Source: Variibacter sp.
GTDB taxonomy: Bacteria; Pseudomonadota; Alphaproteobacteria; Rhizobiales; Xanthobacteraceae
DNA: 36,468 nucleotides
Assembly (NCBI GenBank): GCA_019689555.1
Contig: JADGHE010000031.1
Coordinates: 1 to 36,468, forward strand
Direction: 5' to 3'
Below the pieces are notes generated by a model, which saw nothing but the letters and a program-made list of their open reading frames with translations, did no database searches and was not told the origin of the DNA. The translations under genes and the position numbers were made by a program. Below, piece by piece: positions 17,572 to 27,637 of this stretch (position 1 is the stretch's first letter; each line of letters begins with the position of its first letter).

Positions 17572-18878
17572 TGCTCGACGACAAGGACCGCATCTTCAAG
17601 AACCTCTACGGCTTCCACGACTGGGGCCTCGCCGGCGCGCGCGCCCGCGGGGCGTGGGACGGCACCAAGGCGATCCTGGAGAAGGGGCGCGACGCCATCA
17701 TCAACGAGGTCAAGGCCTCGGGCCTGCGCGGGCGCGGCGGCGCCGGCTTCCCGACCGGGCTCAAATGGTCCTTCATGCCCAAGGAGTCGAAGGACGGGCG
17801 GCCGAGTTATCTCGTGGTGAACGCCGACGAGTCCGAACCCGGAACCTGCAAGGACCGGGAGATTCTCCGGCACGATCCGCACCTTCTGATCGAGGGCTGC
17901 CTGATCGCCGGCTTCGCCATGGGCGCGGTTGCCGCCTACATCTATGTGCGCGGCGAGTTCGTGCGCGAGCGCGAGCGCCTGCAGGCGGCGATCGACCAGG
18001 CCTACGAGGCGCGCCTGATCGGCAAGAACAACATCCACGGCTACGACTTCGACATTTACGTCCACCACGGCGCCGGCGCCTATATCTGCGGCGAGGAGAC
18101 GGCGCTCCTGGAGAGCCTCGAAGGCAAGAAGGGCATGCCGCGGCTCAAGCCGCCGTTTCCGGCCAATGTCGGCCTCTACGGCTGCCCGACCACCGTGAAC
18201 AACGTCGAGTCCATCGCGGTGGTGCCGGACATCATGCGGCGCGGGGCCGCCTGGTTCTCTTCCATCGGCCGGCCGAACAACACCGGCACCAAGCTCTTCT
18301 GCATCTCCGGCCACGTGAACCGCCCCTGCAACGTCGAGGAGGCGATGGGCATCACCTTCCGCGAGCTGATCGAGCGGCACGCGGGGGGCATCCGCGGCGG
18401 ATGGGACAATCTGCTCGCCGTGATCCCGGGCGGCTCCTCGGTGCCGTGCCTGCCCGCCGAGCAGTGCCTGGGCGACCTCTACATGGACTTCGACACGCTG
18501 AGGAATCTAAAGTCCGGCCTCGGCACCGCGGCCGTGATCGTGATGGACAAGTCGACCGACATCGTGCGCGCGATCGCCCGCATCTCCTACTTCTACAAGC
18601 ACGAGAGCTGTGGCCAGTGCACGCCGTGCCGCGAGGGCACGGGCTGGATGTGGCGCGTGCTCTCGCGCATGGCGGAGGGGCGCGCGCAGAAGCGCGAGAT
18701 CGACATGCTGCTCGAGGTCACGACGCAGGTCGAGGGCCACACGATCTGCGCGCTCGGCGACGCCGCGGCCTGGCCGATCCAGGGGTTGATCCGCCACTTC
18801 CGGCATGAGATCGAGCGGCGCATCGACGAATATGCGGCGAATCCGCATCCGGAGCCGGTCGCCATGGCGGCGGAGTGA
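17568..18878 (+). CDS. nuoF: NADH-quinone oxidoreductase subunit F
   Basis: This 51-kDa subunit binds NADH and FMN and carries cluster N3; it has 436 residues. [13 protein letters not shown] (residues 55-67) is the FMN-site glycine-rich motif, and [17 protein letters not shown] follows. The [4Fe-4S] ligands are C348, C351 and C354 in [12 protein letters not shown] and C394 in [13 protein letters not shown] 17568 overlaps the nuoE stop and gives the family N-terminus ([15 protein letters not shown]). The frame is open far upstream within nuoE, but that is a shadow. Confidence 0.97.
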   Translation: MMLDDKDRIFKNLYGFHDWGLAGARARGAWDGTKAILEKGRDAIINEVKASGLRGRGGAGFPTGLKWSFMPKESKDGRPSYLVVNADESEPGTCKDREILRHDPHLLIEGCLIAGFAMGAVAAYIYVRGEFVRERERLQAAIDQAYEARLIGKNNIHGYDFDIYVHHGAGAYICGEETALLESLEGKKGMPRLKPPFPANVGLYGCPTTVNNVESIAVVPDIMRRGAAWFSSIGRPNNTGTKLFCISGHVNRPCNVEEAMGITFRELIERHAGGIRGGWDNLLAVIPGGSSVPCLPAEQCLGDLYMDFDTLRNLKSGLGTAAVIVMDKSTDIVRAIARISYFYKHESCGQCTPCREGTGWMWRVLSRMAEGRAQKREIDMLLEVTTQVEGHTICALGDAAAWPIQGLIRHFRHEIERRIDEYAANPHPEPVAMAAE

Positions 18879-19036
18879 CCAGAATGGGAGAGGTGCCTCG
18901 CAATTCGGTCCGGGTCGCCCGGCGGGAGATCCCGGCTGCTCCTTCGGAGCGCGGTCGTGACCTTGCCGCCGCCTGGGCCACGCACAGCCGGGATGACCAG
19001 CGCGCGCGCGTCGAACGCCGAGAGGAAATGCCGTGA
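18875..19036 (+). other. Bridging mini-ORF between nuoF and nuoG
   Basis: A GTG at 18875 overlaps the nuoF stop (GTGA), with an ATG nine bases later at 18884. The frame runs to a TGA that overlaps the nuoG start (GTGA at 19033), so both ends couple directly. The 53-codon peptide is charged, and much of it is coded by the palindromic repeat at 18929-18994. Confidence 0.4.
18929..18994. repeat. Palindromic intergenic repeat in the nuoF-nuoG gap
   Basis: ATCCCGGCTG (18929-18938) and CAGCCGGGAT (18985-18994) are perfect 10-bp inverted arms around 46 bases of GC-rich DNA. This resembles the widespread CCGGGAT-type intergenic palindromes of Hyphomicrobiales. Confidence 0.5.
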
Positions 19037-21111
19037 CCAAGCTCATCGTCGACGGAAAAGAGATCGACGTCCCGCCGCATTACACGCTGCTGCAGGCGTG
19101 CGAGGCGGCGGGGGCCGAGATTCCGCGCTTCTGCTTCCACGAGCGGCTGTCGATCGCGGGCAACTGCCGCATGTGCCTCGTCGAGCTCAAGGGCTCGCCG
19201 AAGCCGGTGGCGAGCTGCGCCTGGGGCGTGCGCGACTGCCGGCCGGGGCCGAACGGCGAGCCGCCGGAGGTGCTCACCCGCTCGCCCATGGTGAAGAAGG
19301 CGCGCCAGGGCGTCATGGAGTTCCTGCTCATCAATCACCCGCTCGACTGCCCGATCTGCGACCAGGGCGGCGAATGCGATCTGCAGGACCAGGCCATGGC
19401 CTATGGCACGGACAGCAGCCGCTTCAAGGAGAACAAGCGGGCCGTCGAGGACAAGTATATCGGCGTGCTGGTCAAGACCTCGATGAACCGCTGCATCCAG
19501 TGCACGCGCTGCGTGCGCTTCGCGGCGGAGGTCGCCGGCGTGCCGGAGCTCGGCGCCATCGGCCGCGGCGAGGACATGGAGATCACCACCTATCTCGAGC
19601 AGGCGATGACCTCCGAGCTGCAGGGCAACGTGGTCGACCTCTGCCCGGTCGGGGCGCTCACGTCCAAGCCCTACGCCTTCGTCGCGCGGCCGTGGGAGCT
19701 CGGCAAGACGGAGTCGATCGACGTGATGGACGCGGTCGGCTCGGCGATCCGCATCGACACGCGCGGGCGGGAGGTGATGCGCATTCTGCCGCGAGTGAAC
19801 GAGGCGGTGAACGAGGAGTGGATTTCCGACAAGACCCGCCACGTGGTCGACGGGCTGCGCACGCAGCGGCTCGACACGCCCTATCTGCGCGAGAACGGCC
19901 GGCTGCGGGAAGCCTCCTGGCCGGAAGCCTTCGCGGCCATCGCCGCCCGGGTGAAGGCCGCACCGCCGGAGCGCATGGGCGCGATCGTGGGCGACCTCGC
20001 CGCCTGCGAGGAGATCTTCGCGCTCAAGGACCTGATGACGCGGCTCTCCGTGCGCAATCTCGACTGCCGGCAGGACGGCGCCGCGCTCGACCCCGCGCTC
20101 GGCCGCGCGAGCTATCTCTTCAACGCGACGATCCAGGGCATCGAGGACGCCGGCGCGCTGCTGATCGTCGGCTCCAATCCGCGCAAGGAAGCGGCCGTGC
20201 TCAACGCCCGCATCCGCAAGCGCTGGCGGCTCAACCACTTCCCCATCGGCCTGATCGGCGAGCGCGTCGATCTCACCTATCCCTACCGCTATCTCGGCGC
20301 GGGGCCCGAGACGCTCGCGCAGCTTCTCCAGGGCGGCGACTTCCTCGAGAGCCTCAAGTCGGCCGAGCGCCCGATGATCCTGGTCGGGCAGGGGGCGCTG
20401 GCGCGGCCGGACGGGGCGGCGGTCGCGGCGCTCGCGGCGCGGCTTGCCGGCGAGGTGGGCGCCGTGACGGACGGCTGGAACGGCTTCTGCGTGCTGCACA
20501 CCGCGGCGGCCCGCGTCGGCGCGCTCGACCTCGGCTTCGTCCCCGGCCCCGGGGGCAAGTCGGCGCTCGAAATGGTGCAGCCCGGGGCGCTCGACGTGCT
20601 GTTCCTGCTGGGCGCGGACGAGATCGACGTGCCGCCGGGCGCGTTTACGGTCTATATTGGCTCCCACGGCGATCGCGGCGCCCACTGCGCCGACGTCGTG
20701 CTGCCGGGCGCCGCCTATCCGGAAAAGTCCGGCACCTACGTCAATACCGAAGGGCGGGTGCAGCTCGCCGCGCGCGCGGCCTTCCCGCCCGGGGATGCGC
20801 GCGAGGACTGGGCGATCCTGCGCGCGCTGTCGGACGTGCTCGGCCAGCGGCTGCCGTACGATTCGCTGGGCGCTTTGCGGCGCGCGATGTATGCCGCGCA
20901 CCCGCATCTGCAGCGCATCGACGAGATCGCGGCGGGCGATCCCGCGGACATCGCGCGGCTCGCGGCGCGGGCCGGTGCGGTTGACAAGGCGCCCTTCAAG
21001 TCGGCCATTGCCGACTTCTACCTCACGAATCCGATCGCCCGCGCCTCGCTCGTCATGGCCGAGTGCTCGGCGCTCGCCGAGGGCCACCAGGCCCTGACGG
21101 CGGCGGAGTAG
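19033..21111 (+). CDS. nuoG: NADH-quinone oxidoreductase subunit G
   Basis: This 75-kDa subunit, 692 residues, carries three iron-sulfur clusters. A plant-ferredoxin-type [2Fe-2S] cluster has C34, C45, C48 and C62. A [4Fe-4S] cluster has H102, C106, C109 and C115 in HPLDCPICDQGGEC. A second [4Fe-4S] cluster has C154, C157 and C160 in MNRCIQCTRC, plus C204 in DLCPVGAL. The C-terminal molybdopterin-oxidoreductase-like domain follows. The start is GTG with AGAGGAAA upstream. The length is typical of the alphaproteobacterial form, shorter than that of E. coli. Confidence 0.96.
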   Translation: MTKLIVDGKEIDVPPHYTLLQACEAAGAEIPRFCFHERLSIAGNCRMCLVELKGSPKPVASCAWGVRDCRPGPNGEPPEVLTRSPMVKKARQGVMEFLLINHPLDCPICDQGGECDLQDQAMAYGTDSSRFKENKRAVEDKYIGVLVKTSMNRCIQCTRCVRFAAEVAGVPELGAIGRGEDMEITTYLEQAMTSELQGNVVDLCPVGALTSKPYAFVARPWELGKTESIDVMDAVGSAIRIDTRGREVMRILPRVNEAVNEEWISDKTRHVVDGLRTQRLDTPYLRENGRLREASWPEAFAAIAARVKAAPPERMGAIVGDLAACEEIFALKDLMTRLSVRNLDCRQDGAALDPALGRASYLFNATIQGIEDAGALLIVGSNPRKEAAVLNARIRKRWRLNHFPIGLIGERVDLTYPYRYLGAGPETLAQLLQGGDFLESLKSAERPMILVGQGALARPDGAAVAALAARLAGEVGAVTDGWNGFCVLHTAAARVGALDLGFVPGPGGKSALEMVQPGALDVLFLLGADEIDVPPGAFTVYIGSHGDRGAHCADVVLPGAAYPEKSGTYVNTEGRVQLAARAAFPPGDAREDWAILRALSDVLGQRLPYDSLGALRRAMYAAHPHLQRIDEIAAGDPADIARLAARAGAVDKAPFKSAIADFYLTNPIARASLVMAECSALAEGHQALTAAE

Positions 21112-21120
21112 AAGGCGGCC

Positions 21121-21171
21121 GTGGCGGACCGCGGGCGGGTTCGAGCGAAGCGTCGTGTGACAAGGGTCTGA
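21121..21171 (+). other. Bridging mini-ORF between nuoG and nuoH
   Basis: A 16-codon frame (VADRGRVRAKRRVTRV) starts with GTG nine bases after the nuoG stop and ends nine bases before the nuoH ATG. It is the weakest of the set because it uses GTG and no overlap is seen at either end. Confidence 0.2.
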
Positions 21172-21180
21172 GCAGGCGTC

Positions 21181-22206
21181 ATGGCTGAATTCTGGTCGAG
21201 CTATCTGTGGCCCCTGATCGTCGTGGCGGCGCAGAGCCTGCTGCTGCTCGTCGTCCTGCTCGTCGCCATCGCCTATGTGCTCTATGCCGACCGCAAGATC
21301 TGGGCGGCGGTGCAGATCCGGCGCGGGCCGAACGTCGTGGGGCCGTGGGGGCTGTTGCAGTCGTTCGCCGATCTCATCAAGTTCGTGCTCAAGGAGCCGG
21401 TGATCCCGGCCGGCGCGAACAAGGGCGTGTTTCTGCTCGCCCCGCTCGTGACCTGCGTGCTTTCGCTCGCGGCCTGGGCGGTGATTCCGGTGAGCGCCGG
21501 CTGGGTGATCGCCGACATCAATGTCGGCGTCCTCTACATTTTCGCGATTTCCTCGCTCAGCGTGTACGGCATCATCATGGCCGGCTGGGCGTCGAACTCG
21601 AAATATCCGTTCCTCGCCGCGCTGCGCTCGGCCGCGCAAATGGTGTCCTACGAGGTCTCGATCGGCTTCGTCATCATCACCGTTCTGCTCTGCGCGGGCT
21701 CGCTCAATCTCAGCGCCATTGTCGAGGCGCAGAACGGCCGCTTCGGCCTGTTCAGCTGGTACTGGCTGCCGCTGTTCCCGATGTTCGTGGTGTTCTTCGT
21801 CTCGGCGCTCGCGGAGACCAACAGGCCGCCCTTCGACCTCGTCGAGGCCGAATCGGAGCTCGTCGCCGGCTTCATGGTCGAATACGGCTCGACCCCGTAC
21901 ATGATGTTCATGCTCGGCGAGTATGTGGCGATCGCCACGATGTGCTCCATGGGCACGATTCTCTTCCTCGGCGGCTGGCTGCCGCCGGCGCCGATCCCGC
22001 CCTTCACCTGGGTGCCGGGAATCGTGTGGTTCGCGCTCAAGGCGCTCTTCCTCTTCTTCCTGTTCGCCATGGTGAAGGCGTTCGTGCCGCGCTATCGGTA
22101 CGACCAGCTCATGCGGCTCGGGTGGAAGGTTTTCCTGCCGCTGTCGATCGCGATGGTGGTGGTGGTCGCGGCGGTGCTGCAATTCGCGGGGCTCGCCCCC
22201 AGATGA
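21181..22206 (+). CDS. nuoH: NADH-quinone oxidoreductase subunit H
   Basis: NuoH links the peripheral arm to the membrane arm of complex I and lines the quinone channel. The 341-residue protein has about eight hydrophobic helices and the hallmark [20 protein letters not shown] near the N-terminus and [20 protein letters not shown] near residue 210. [17 protein letters not shown] and MVEYGS are also typical. The stop AGATGA overlaps an ATG that starts a short frame leading to nuoI. Confidence 0.97.
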   Translation: MAEFWSSYLWPLIVVAAQSLLLLVVLLVAIAYVLYADRKIWAAVQIRRGPNVVGPWGLLQSFADLIKFVLKEPVIPAGANKGVFLLAPLVTCVLSLAAWAVIPVSAGWVIADINVGVLYIFAISSLSVYGIIMAGWASNSKYPFLAALRSAAQMVSYEVSIGFVIITVLLCAGSLNLSAIVEAQNGRFGLFSWYWLPLFPMFVVFFVSALAETNRPPFDLVEAESELVAGFMVEYGSTPYMMFMLGEYVAIATMCSMGTILFLGGWLPPAPIPPFTWVPGIVWFALKALFLFFLFAMVKAFVPRYRYDQLMRLGWKVFLPLSIAMVVVVAAVLQFAGLAPR

Positions 22207-22283
22207 GACGCAGGGACGCACTCCAGACCGGCACCGGGGCCCAGCGCTCCATGGCGCCGTGCGCGGAAGGACAAGAACCATGA
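22203..22283 (+). other. Bridging mini-ORF between nuoH and nuoI
   Basis: The ATG overlaps the nuoH stop (ATGA), the frame runs 26 codons, and its TGA overlaps the nuoI start (ATGA at 22280). Both junctions are coupled by overlap. Peptide [12 protein letters not shown]... has no visible family. Confidence 0.45.
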
Positions 22284-22768
22284 GGCTCGATCAGACGGCC
22301 CGCGCGATCTTTCTCACGGAGTTCGTGCAGGCGTTCCTTCTCTCGATGCGCTATTTCTTCAAGCCGAAGGCGACGATCGACTATCCCTTCGAGAAGAACC
22401 CCATTTCCCCGCGCTTCCGCGGCGAGCACGCGCTGCGGCGCTACCCCAACGGGGAGGAGCGCTGCATCGCCTGCAAGCTCTGCGAGGCCATCTGCCCGGC
22501 GCAGGCCATCACCATCGAGGCGGGGCCGCGCCGCAACGACGGCACGCGGCGCACCACCCGCTACGACATCGACATGGTGAAGTGCATCTATTGCGGCCTG
22601 TGCCAGGAGGCCTGCCCGGTCGACGCCATCGTGGAGGGGCCGAACTTCGAGTTCGCCGTGGAGACGCGCGAGGAACTCTACTACGACAAGGAGCGCCTGT
22701 TGGCGAACGGCGACCGCTGGGAGCGCGAGATCGCCAAGAACATCGCGCTCGACGCGCCGTATCGGTGA
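22280..22768 (+). CDS. nuoI: NADH-quinone oxidoreductase subunit I
   Basis: This 23-kDa subunit, 162 residues, has two [4Fe-4S] clusters (N6a/b). Their ligands are C62, C65, C68 and C72 in [13 protein letters not shown], and C102, C105, C108 and C112 in [13 protein letters not shown]. The N-terminal [20 protein letters not shown] helix associates with the membrane. ATG 22280 gives the family length; the upstream GTG at 22259 adds seven odd residues. GGAAGGAC serves as the ribosome binding site. Confidence 0.97.
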   Translation: MRLDQTARAIFLTEFVQAFLLSMRYFFKPKATIDYPFEKNPISPRFRGEHALRRYPNGEERCIACKLCEAICPAQAITIEAGPRRNDGTRRTTRYDIDMVKCIYCGLCQEACPVDAIVEGPNFEFAVETREELYYDKERLLANGDRWEREIAKNIALDAPYR

Positions 22769-22773
22769 GGGTC

Positions 22774-22950
22774 ATGAGGAGCACTCGGCGGCACATGCAA
22801 CACGGATGCGGCGCCCGCGCTGCGCGCGCCCTCCTTGGACCTCGCCCCTTCGGGGGCGAGACGGCGCCAGAGGCCGGCGTCCCCTTCCCCTTGCGAGGGG
22901 GAGCGGTGAGGGCCAGGGGGTCTCGACTCGCGCAAGGGGGCTGCGCATGA
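22774..22950 (+). other. Bridging mini-ORF between nuoI and nuoJ
   Basis: The ATG lies five bases after the nuoI stop. The 58-codon frame crosses two palindromic hairpins without a stop and ends in TGA overlapping the nuoJ ATG (ATGA at 22947). The peptide ([20 protein letters not shown]...) is Arg/Gly-rich and coded largely by repeat DNA. Confidence 0.4.
22841..22909. repeat. Palindromic repeat in the nuoI-nuoJ gap
   Basis: CTCGCCCC-TTCG-GGGGCGAG (22841-22860) is a perfect 8-bp stem with a UUCG loop. Then TCCCC-TTGCGA-GGGGG follows, and the minus strand reads TCACCGCTCCCC at 22909-22898, a 12-base match to the nuoM-nuoN gap. This is typical GC-rich intergenic repeat DNA. Confidence 0.55.
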
Positions 22951-23561
22951 GCATTGCGGCCGCCTTCTTCTACCTGTTCGCGGGCGTGTGCGTGGCGTCG
23001 GCCTTCATGGTGATCGCCGCGAGAAACCCCGTGCACTCGGTTCTCTTTCTCATTCTTGCCTTCGTGAACGCGGCGGGGCTTCTGCTGCTGCTCGGCGCCG
23101 AGTTCCTGGCGATGATTCTCGTCGTCGTCTATGTCGGCGCGGTCGCCGTGCTGTTCCTGTTCGTGGTCATGATGCTGGACGTCGACTTCGCCGAGCTCAA
23201 GCAGGGCGTTCTGCAGTTCCTGCCGGTGGGCGCGCTGGTCGGCATCGTGTTTCTCGTCGAGCTGCTGCTCGTCGTCGGGGCGTGGACGTTCGGGCCCGGC
23301 GTTCCGCGATCGATCGAGGCGGCGATTCCGCCGCTCGAGACGATGACGAACACGGAGGCGCTCGGCCTCGTGCTCTATACGCGGTACATCTACTTCTTCC
23401 AGGCCGCCGGGCTCGTGCTGCTCATCGCCATGATCGGCGCGATCGTGTTGACGCTGCAGCATCGCCGCGGCGTGAAGCGGCAGGATGTCGCCCGGCAGAA
23501 CGCCCGCACGCCCGAGACCGCGATCGAGATCCGCAAGGTGCAGCCGGGGCAGGGGATCTGA
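22947..23561 (+). CDS. nuoJ: NADH-quinone oxidoreductase subunit J
   Basis: Membrane-arm subunit of 204 residues with five hydrophobic helices. Characteristic are [40 protein letters not shown] with its conserved Glu/Tyr, and [16 protein letters not shown]. The polar C-terminus follows [18 protein letters not shown] 22947 is the family start ([13 protein letters not shown]); the long frame upstream is the GC-rich gap, not protein. AAGGGGG precedes it. Confidence 0.96.
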   Translation: MSIAAAFFYLFAGVCVASAFMVIAARNPVHSVLFLILAFVNAAGLLLLLGAEFLAMILVVVYVGAVAVLFLFVVMMLDVDFAELKQGVLQFLPVGALVGIVFLVELLLVVGAWTFGPGVPRSIEAAIPPLETMTNTEALGLVLYTRYIYFFQAAGLVLLIAMIGAIVLTLQHRRGVKRQDVARQNARTPETAIEIRKVQPGQGI

Positions 23562-23562
23562 C

Positions 23563-23601
23563 ATGACGGAACCGACGCGTCCCGGCCTCGGCGAGGAGTG
23601 A
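23563..23601 (+). other. Bridging mini-ORF between nuoJ and nuoK
   Basis: [12 protein letters not shown], 12 codons, begins one base after the nuoJ stop (TGACATG) and ends seven bases before the nuoK ATG. Its last codons contain the GAGGAG ribosome binding site of nuoK. Confidence 0.35.
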
Positions 23602-23608
23602 AGCTGCG

Positions 23609-23917
23609 ATGGCGGTCAGTCTGGGGCACTATCTGGCGGTGGCGGCGATCCTGCTCACGCTCGGGATCCTCGGCATCTTTCTCAACCGCAAGAACGTCAT
23701 CATCATCCTGATGTCGATCGAGCTGATCCTGCTCGCGGTCAACATCAACCTCGTTGCCTTCTCGGCCTATCTCGGCGATCTCGTGGGCCAGGTGTTCGCG
23801 CTGCTGGTGCTCACGGTCGCGGCGGCCGAGGCGGCGATCGGGCTTGCCATTCTCGTCGTCTATTTCCGCAACCGCGGCTCGATCGCGGTGGAAGACATCA
23901 ACCTGATGAAGGGCTAG
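23609..23917 (+). CDS. nuoK: NADH-quinone oxidoreductase subunit K
   Basis: Small Mrp-like antiporter-related membrane subunit with three helices, 102 residues. The conserved glutamate in [17 protein letters not shown] and the second in [18 protein letters not shown] are present; both matter for proton transfer in the family. The RBS GAGGAG is good. The length is typical. Confidence 0.97.
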   Translation: MAVSLGHYLAVAAILLTLGILGIFLNRKNVIIILMSIELILLAVNINLVAFSAYLGDLVGQVFALLVLTVAAAEAAIGLAILVVYFRNRGSIAVEDINLMKG

Positions 23918-23921
23918 TGAC

Positions 23922-24020
23922 ATGTCTGCGTGCTCGGCCTTTGTCCGGTCGCATGGCAGCGCAGGCCGCCGCACGGCGGCCGCCGCTCTTCCGCCTGTCG
24001 ATTTTCAGACCATTGCGTAG
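23922..24020 (+). other. Bridging mini-ORF between nuoK and nuoL
   Basis: A 32-codon frame (MSACSAFVRSHGSAGRR...) starts four bases after the nuoK stop, in the same TGACATG context as the one after nuoJ, and ends in TAG nine bases before the nuoL ATG. Confidence 0.3.
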
Positions 24021-24029
24021 GCGCCGCCG

Positions 24030-26132
24030 ATGTATCAGGCCATCGTCCTTCTTCCGCTGCTCGGCGCGATCCTCGCCGGCATCATCGCCATTGCGGGGGC
24101 GCGCGCGCGCCATCCGGGCGGCAGCCCGGCTCCCGGCGCCGAGAACCACGCCGACAACGCCCATGCGGGCGGCCACGGCGCCGGCGCATCGGCCCTGCAC
24201 GCGGACATCGCGCACGCGTCGAGCCATCACGCGGCGGACGGCCACGGCCACGCGGCGGAGCCGCCCGCGCAGGGCTCGCGCGCAGCGGAGCTCATCACCT
24301 CGACCCTGCTCGTCATTTCCGCGATCCTGTCGTGGATCGCCTTCGTGCGCATCGGCTTCCAGCAGGAGGACATGCGCGTCGCCCTCTTTCCGTGGATCGT
24401 CTCGGGCGAGCTGCAGGTCGACTGGGCTCTGCGCATCGACTCGCTGACCGCGGTGATGCTCGTCGTCGTCACCACGGTCTCGGCGCTCGTGCACATCTAC
24501 TCGATCGGCTACATGGCGGAGGACCCGCACCGGCCGCGCTTCTTCGCTTATCTCTCGCTCTTCACCTTCGCGATGCTCGCGCTCGTGACCTCCGACAACC
24601 TCGCCCAGCTCTTCTTCGGCTGGGAAGGCGTGGGGCTCGCGAGCTACCTGCTGATCGGCTTCTGGTACCAGCGCCCGAGCGCCAATGCCGCGGCCATCAA
24701 GGCCTTCATCGTCAACCGCGTGGGCGACTTCGGCTTCGCGCTCGGCATCTTCGCGCTCTTTGCGCTCACCTCGTCGATCAATTTCGACGCCGTGTTCGCG
24801 GAAGGCCCGGTGCTCGCGAACAAAACGATGCATTTCTTGAGCTGGGAGGCGAGCGCGCTGACACTCGTCTGCATCCTCCTGTTCATGGGCGCGATGGGCA
24901 AGTCGGCGCAGTTCCTGCTGCACACCTGGCTGCCGGACGCGATGGAAGGGCCGACGCCCGTCTCCGCGCTGATCCATGCCGCCACCATGGTGACGGCGGG
25001 GGTGTTCATGGTGGCGCGCCTGTCGCCGCTGTTCGAATATTCGCCGACGGCGCTCGCCGTGGTGACGTTCTTCGGCGCGACGACCGCCTTCTTCGCCGCC
25101 ACCGTCGGTCTGGTGCAGAACGACATCAAGCGCATCATCGCCTACTCGACCTGCTCGCAGCTCGGCTACATGTTCGTGGCCATGGGCGTCGGCGCCTATT
25201 CGGTCGGCATGTTCCACCTGTTCACGCACGCCTTTTTCAAGGCGCTGCTGTTCCTCGGCTCGGGCTCGGTGATCCTCGCGATGCACCACGAGCAGGACAT
25301 CCGCCTGATGGGCGGCCTCAAGGACAAGATCCCCGTCACCTACTGGATGATGGTGATCGGCACCCTGGCGCTGACCGGATTCCCGCTCACGGCTGGCTAT
25401 TTCTCGAAGGACGCCATCATCGAGGCGGCCTATGCGGGCAAGAACCCGATGGCGGTCTACGGCTTCGGGCTGACGCTGATCGCGGCGGCCCTCACCTCGT
25501 TCTATTCGTGGCGGCTGGTCTTCAAGACCTTCCACGGCGCGCCGCATGACCGGCATCATTACGAGCACGCCAAGGAGAGCCCGGCGGTGATGCTGGTGCC
25601 GCTCGCGCTTCTCGCCGTCGGTTCGCTCGCGGCGGGGCTGATGTTCCGGGACATTTTCACGGGTCACGGCGTGGCGGAGTTCTTCCGCGACTCGCTCAAA
25701 TTCGCCGAAGGCAACCACGTGCTCGAGGACATGCACCACGTGCCCACCTTCGTGGCCCTGCTGCCGACGGTGATGATGCTGATCGGCTTCGCCGTCGCCT
25801 ACGACTTCTATCTGCGGCGGCCGGAGGCGCCCGTGCGGCTCGCCGAGCAGCACGCGCTGCTCTATCGCTTCCTGCTCAACAAGTGGTACTTCGACGAGCT
25901 CTACGAAGTGCTGTTCGTGCGGCCGGCCCTTCGGCTCGGCCGGCTGCTCTGGAAGGGCGGCGACGGCTATGTCATCGACGGCTTCGGGCCTGACGGCGTC
26001 TCCGCCCGCGTCATCGACGTGACGCGCGGCGTCGTGCGCCTGCAGACCGGCTATCTCTACCACTACGCCTTCGCGATGCTGATCGGAGTCGCCGCGCTCA
26101 TCACCTGGTTCATGTTCGGGGGGGCGCACTGA
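24030..26132 (+). CDS. nuoL: NADH-quinone oxidoreductase subunit L
   Basis: The largest antiporter-like subunit of the proton-pumping membrane arm, 700 residues with many helices. It carries the conserved [39 protein letters not shown] and [19 protein letters not shown] segments, and the C-terminal amphipathic helix region. Between the first helix and [14 protein letters not shown] there is a roughly 60-residue polar insert (residues 24-84) with ten histidines, absent from the short E. coli form but seen in related alphaproteobacteria. The stop overlaps the nuoM start by one base (TGATG). Confidence 0.97.
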   Translation: MYQAIVLLPLLGAILAGIIAIAGARARHPGGSPAPGAENHADNAHAGGHGAGASALHADIAHASSHHAADGHGHAAEPPAQGSRAAELITSTLLVISAILSWIAFVRIGFQQEDMRVALFPWIVSGELQVDWALRIDSLTAVMLVVVTTVSALVHIYSIGYMAEDPHRPRFFAYLSLFTFAMLALVTSDNLAQLFFGWEGVGLASYLLIGFWYQRPSANAAAIKAFIVNRVGDFGFALGIFALFALTSSINFDAVFAEGPVLANKTMHFLSWEASALTLVCILLFMGAMGKSAQFLLHTWLPDAMEGPTPVSALIHAATMVTAGVFMVARLSPLFEYSPTALAVVTFFGATTAFFAATVGLVQNDIKRIIAYSTCSQLGYMFVAMGVGAYSVGMFHLFTHAFFKALLFLGSGSVILAMHHEQDIRLMGGLKDKIPVTYWMMVIGTLALTGFPLTAGYFSKDAIIEAAYAGKNPMAVYGFGLTLIAAALTSFYSWRLVFKTFHGAPHDRHHYEHAKESPAVMLVPLALLAVGSLAAGLMFRDIFTGHGVAEFFRDSLKFAEGNHVLEDMHHVPTFVALLPTVMMLIGFAVAYDFYLRRPEAPVRLAEQHALLYRFLLNKWYFDELYEVLFVRPALRLGRLLWKGGDGYVIDGFGPDGVSARVIDVTRGVVRLQTGYLYHYAFAMLIGVAALITWFMFGGAH

Positions 26133-27637
26133 TGGGCTTCCCCGTGCTGTCGCTGACGACCTTTCTGCCCATTCTCGGCGCGCTGCTCGTCATGGCGCTG
26201 CCGGGGGAGGACGAGGCGACCAAGCGCAACGCGCGCTGGATCGCGCTGTGGACGACGCTCGTCACCTTCGCGATCTCGCTGCTGCTCGTCGCCAACTTTG
26301 ACGCGGGCTCGGCCGAGTTCCAGTTCGTCGAGAAGCGACCCTGGCTCGGCGGCGCGATCAACTACCACATGGGCGTCGACGGCATCTCGCTGCCGTTCGT
26401 GATCCTCACCACCGGCCTGATGCCGCTCTGCATCATCGCCTCGTGGCAGGCGATCGAGCGCCGGGTGAAGGAGTACATGGTCGCCTTCCTCGTGCTCGAA
26501 ACGCTGATGGTGGGCACCTTCAGCGCGCTCGACCTCGTGCTGTTCTACCTGTTCTTCGAGGGCGGCCTCATTCCGATGTTCCTCATCATCGGCGTCTGGG
26601 GCGGCCCGCGCCGGGTCTATGCGAGCTTCAAGTTCTTCCTCTACACGCTCGCGGGCTCGGTGCTGATGCTGCTCGCCATCATGGCCATGTACTGGGAGGC
26701 CGGCACGACCGACATCCCGACCCTGATGCGCCACGGCTTCCCGGCCGGAATGCAGACCTGGCTGTGGCTCGCCTTCTTCGCCTCGTTCGCGGTGAAGCTG
26801 CCGATGTGGCCGGTGCACACCTGGCTTCCGGACGCGCATGTGGAGGCGCCGACCGCGGGCTCGGTGATCCTCGCCGCCATTCTGCTGAAGATGGGCGGCT
26901 ATGGGTTCCTGCGCTTCTCCCTGCCGATGTTCCCGCTCGCGTCCCAGGAGTTCGCGCCGCTCGTCTTCGCGCTCTCGGTGGTCGCGATCGTCTACACCTC
27001 GCTGGTCGCCTTGGTGCAGGAGGACATGAAGAAGCTGATCGCCTACTCGTCCGTCGCCCATATGGGCTTCGTGACGATGGGCATCTTCGCGGCGACCACG
27101 CAGGGCGTGGCCGGGGGTATTTTTCAGATGATCTCGCACGGCCTCGTCTCGGGCGCGCTGTTCCTCTGCGTCGGCGTGGTCTACGACCGCATGCACACGC
27201 GCGAGATCGCGGCCTATGGCGGGCTCGTGAACCGCATGCCCGTCTATGCGGCCGTGTTCATGCTGTTCACCATGGCCAATGTCGGCCTTCCGGGCACGTC
27301 GGGCTTCATCGGCGAGTTTCTCACCCTGATGGGCACCTTCAAGGTGAACACCTGGGTCGCGACGCTCGCCACCACGGGTACGATCCTCTCTGCCGCTTAC
27401 GCGCTGTGGCTCTATCGCAGGATCATCTTCGGCAGGCTCGAGAAGCCGAGCCTCGCCGGCATCCTGGACATGGACCGCCGGGAGATCCTCGTCTTTGCGC
27501 CGCTCGTCGCGCTCACGCTGTTGTTCGGCTTCTATCCGAAGCCGGTGCTCGACATGTCCTCGGCCTCGGTCAGCGCGCTGATCGAGACGTATCAGAGCGG
27601 GCTCAAGGCGCCGCGCAATGTGGCGGCTGTGAAATGA
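26132..27637 (+). CDS. nuoM: NADH-quinone oxidoreductase subunit M
   Basis: Antiporter-like membrane subunit of 501 residues. Diagnostic segments are [21 protein letters not shown] with its conserved glutamate, [39 protein letters not shown] and [16 protein letters not shown]. The start overlaps the nuoL stop. The last codons give AAATGA, whose ATG opens a frame that leads to nuoN. Confidence 0.97.
   Translation: MGFPVLSLTTFLPILGALLVMALPGEDEATKRNARWIALWTTLVTFAISLLLVANFDAGSAEFQFVEKRPWLGGAINYHMGVDGISLPFVILTTGLMPLCIIASWQAIERRVKEYMVAFLVLETLMVGTFSALDLVLFYLFFEGGLIPMFLIIGVWGGPRRVYASFKFFLYTLAGSVLMLLAIMAMYWEAGTTDIPTLMRHGFPAGMQTWLWLAFFASFAVKLPMWPVHTWLPDAHVEAPTAGSVILAAILLKMGGYGFLRFSLPMFPLASQEFAPLVFALSVVAIVYTSLVALVQEDMKKLIAYSSVAHMGFVTMGIFAATTQGVAGGIFQMISHGLVSGALFLCVGVVYDRMHTREIAAYGGLVNRMPVYAAVFMLFTMANVGLPGTSGFIGEFLTLMGTFKVNTWVATLATTGTILSAAYALWLYRRIIFGRLEKPSLAGILDMDRREILVFAPLVALTLLFGFYPKPVLDMSSASVSALIETYQSGLKAPRNVAAVK

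Noticed and set aside
21138-21144. GGTTCGA resembling a tRNA T-loop
   Set aside because: No flanking acceptor, D or anticodon stems can be formed; it lies in the short nuoG-nuoH gap.
18718-22281. 1187-codon open frame on the minus strand across nuoF-nuoI
   Set aside because: It is the reverse shadow of conserved nuo genes in GC-rich DNA. The product is Arg/His/Gly-rich with no family pattern.
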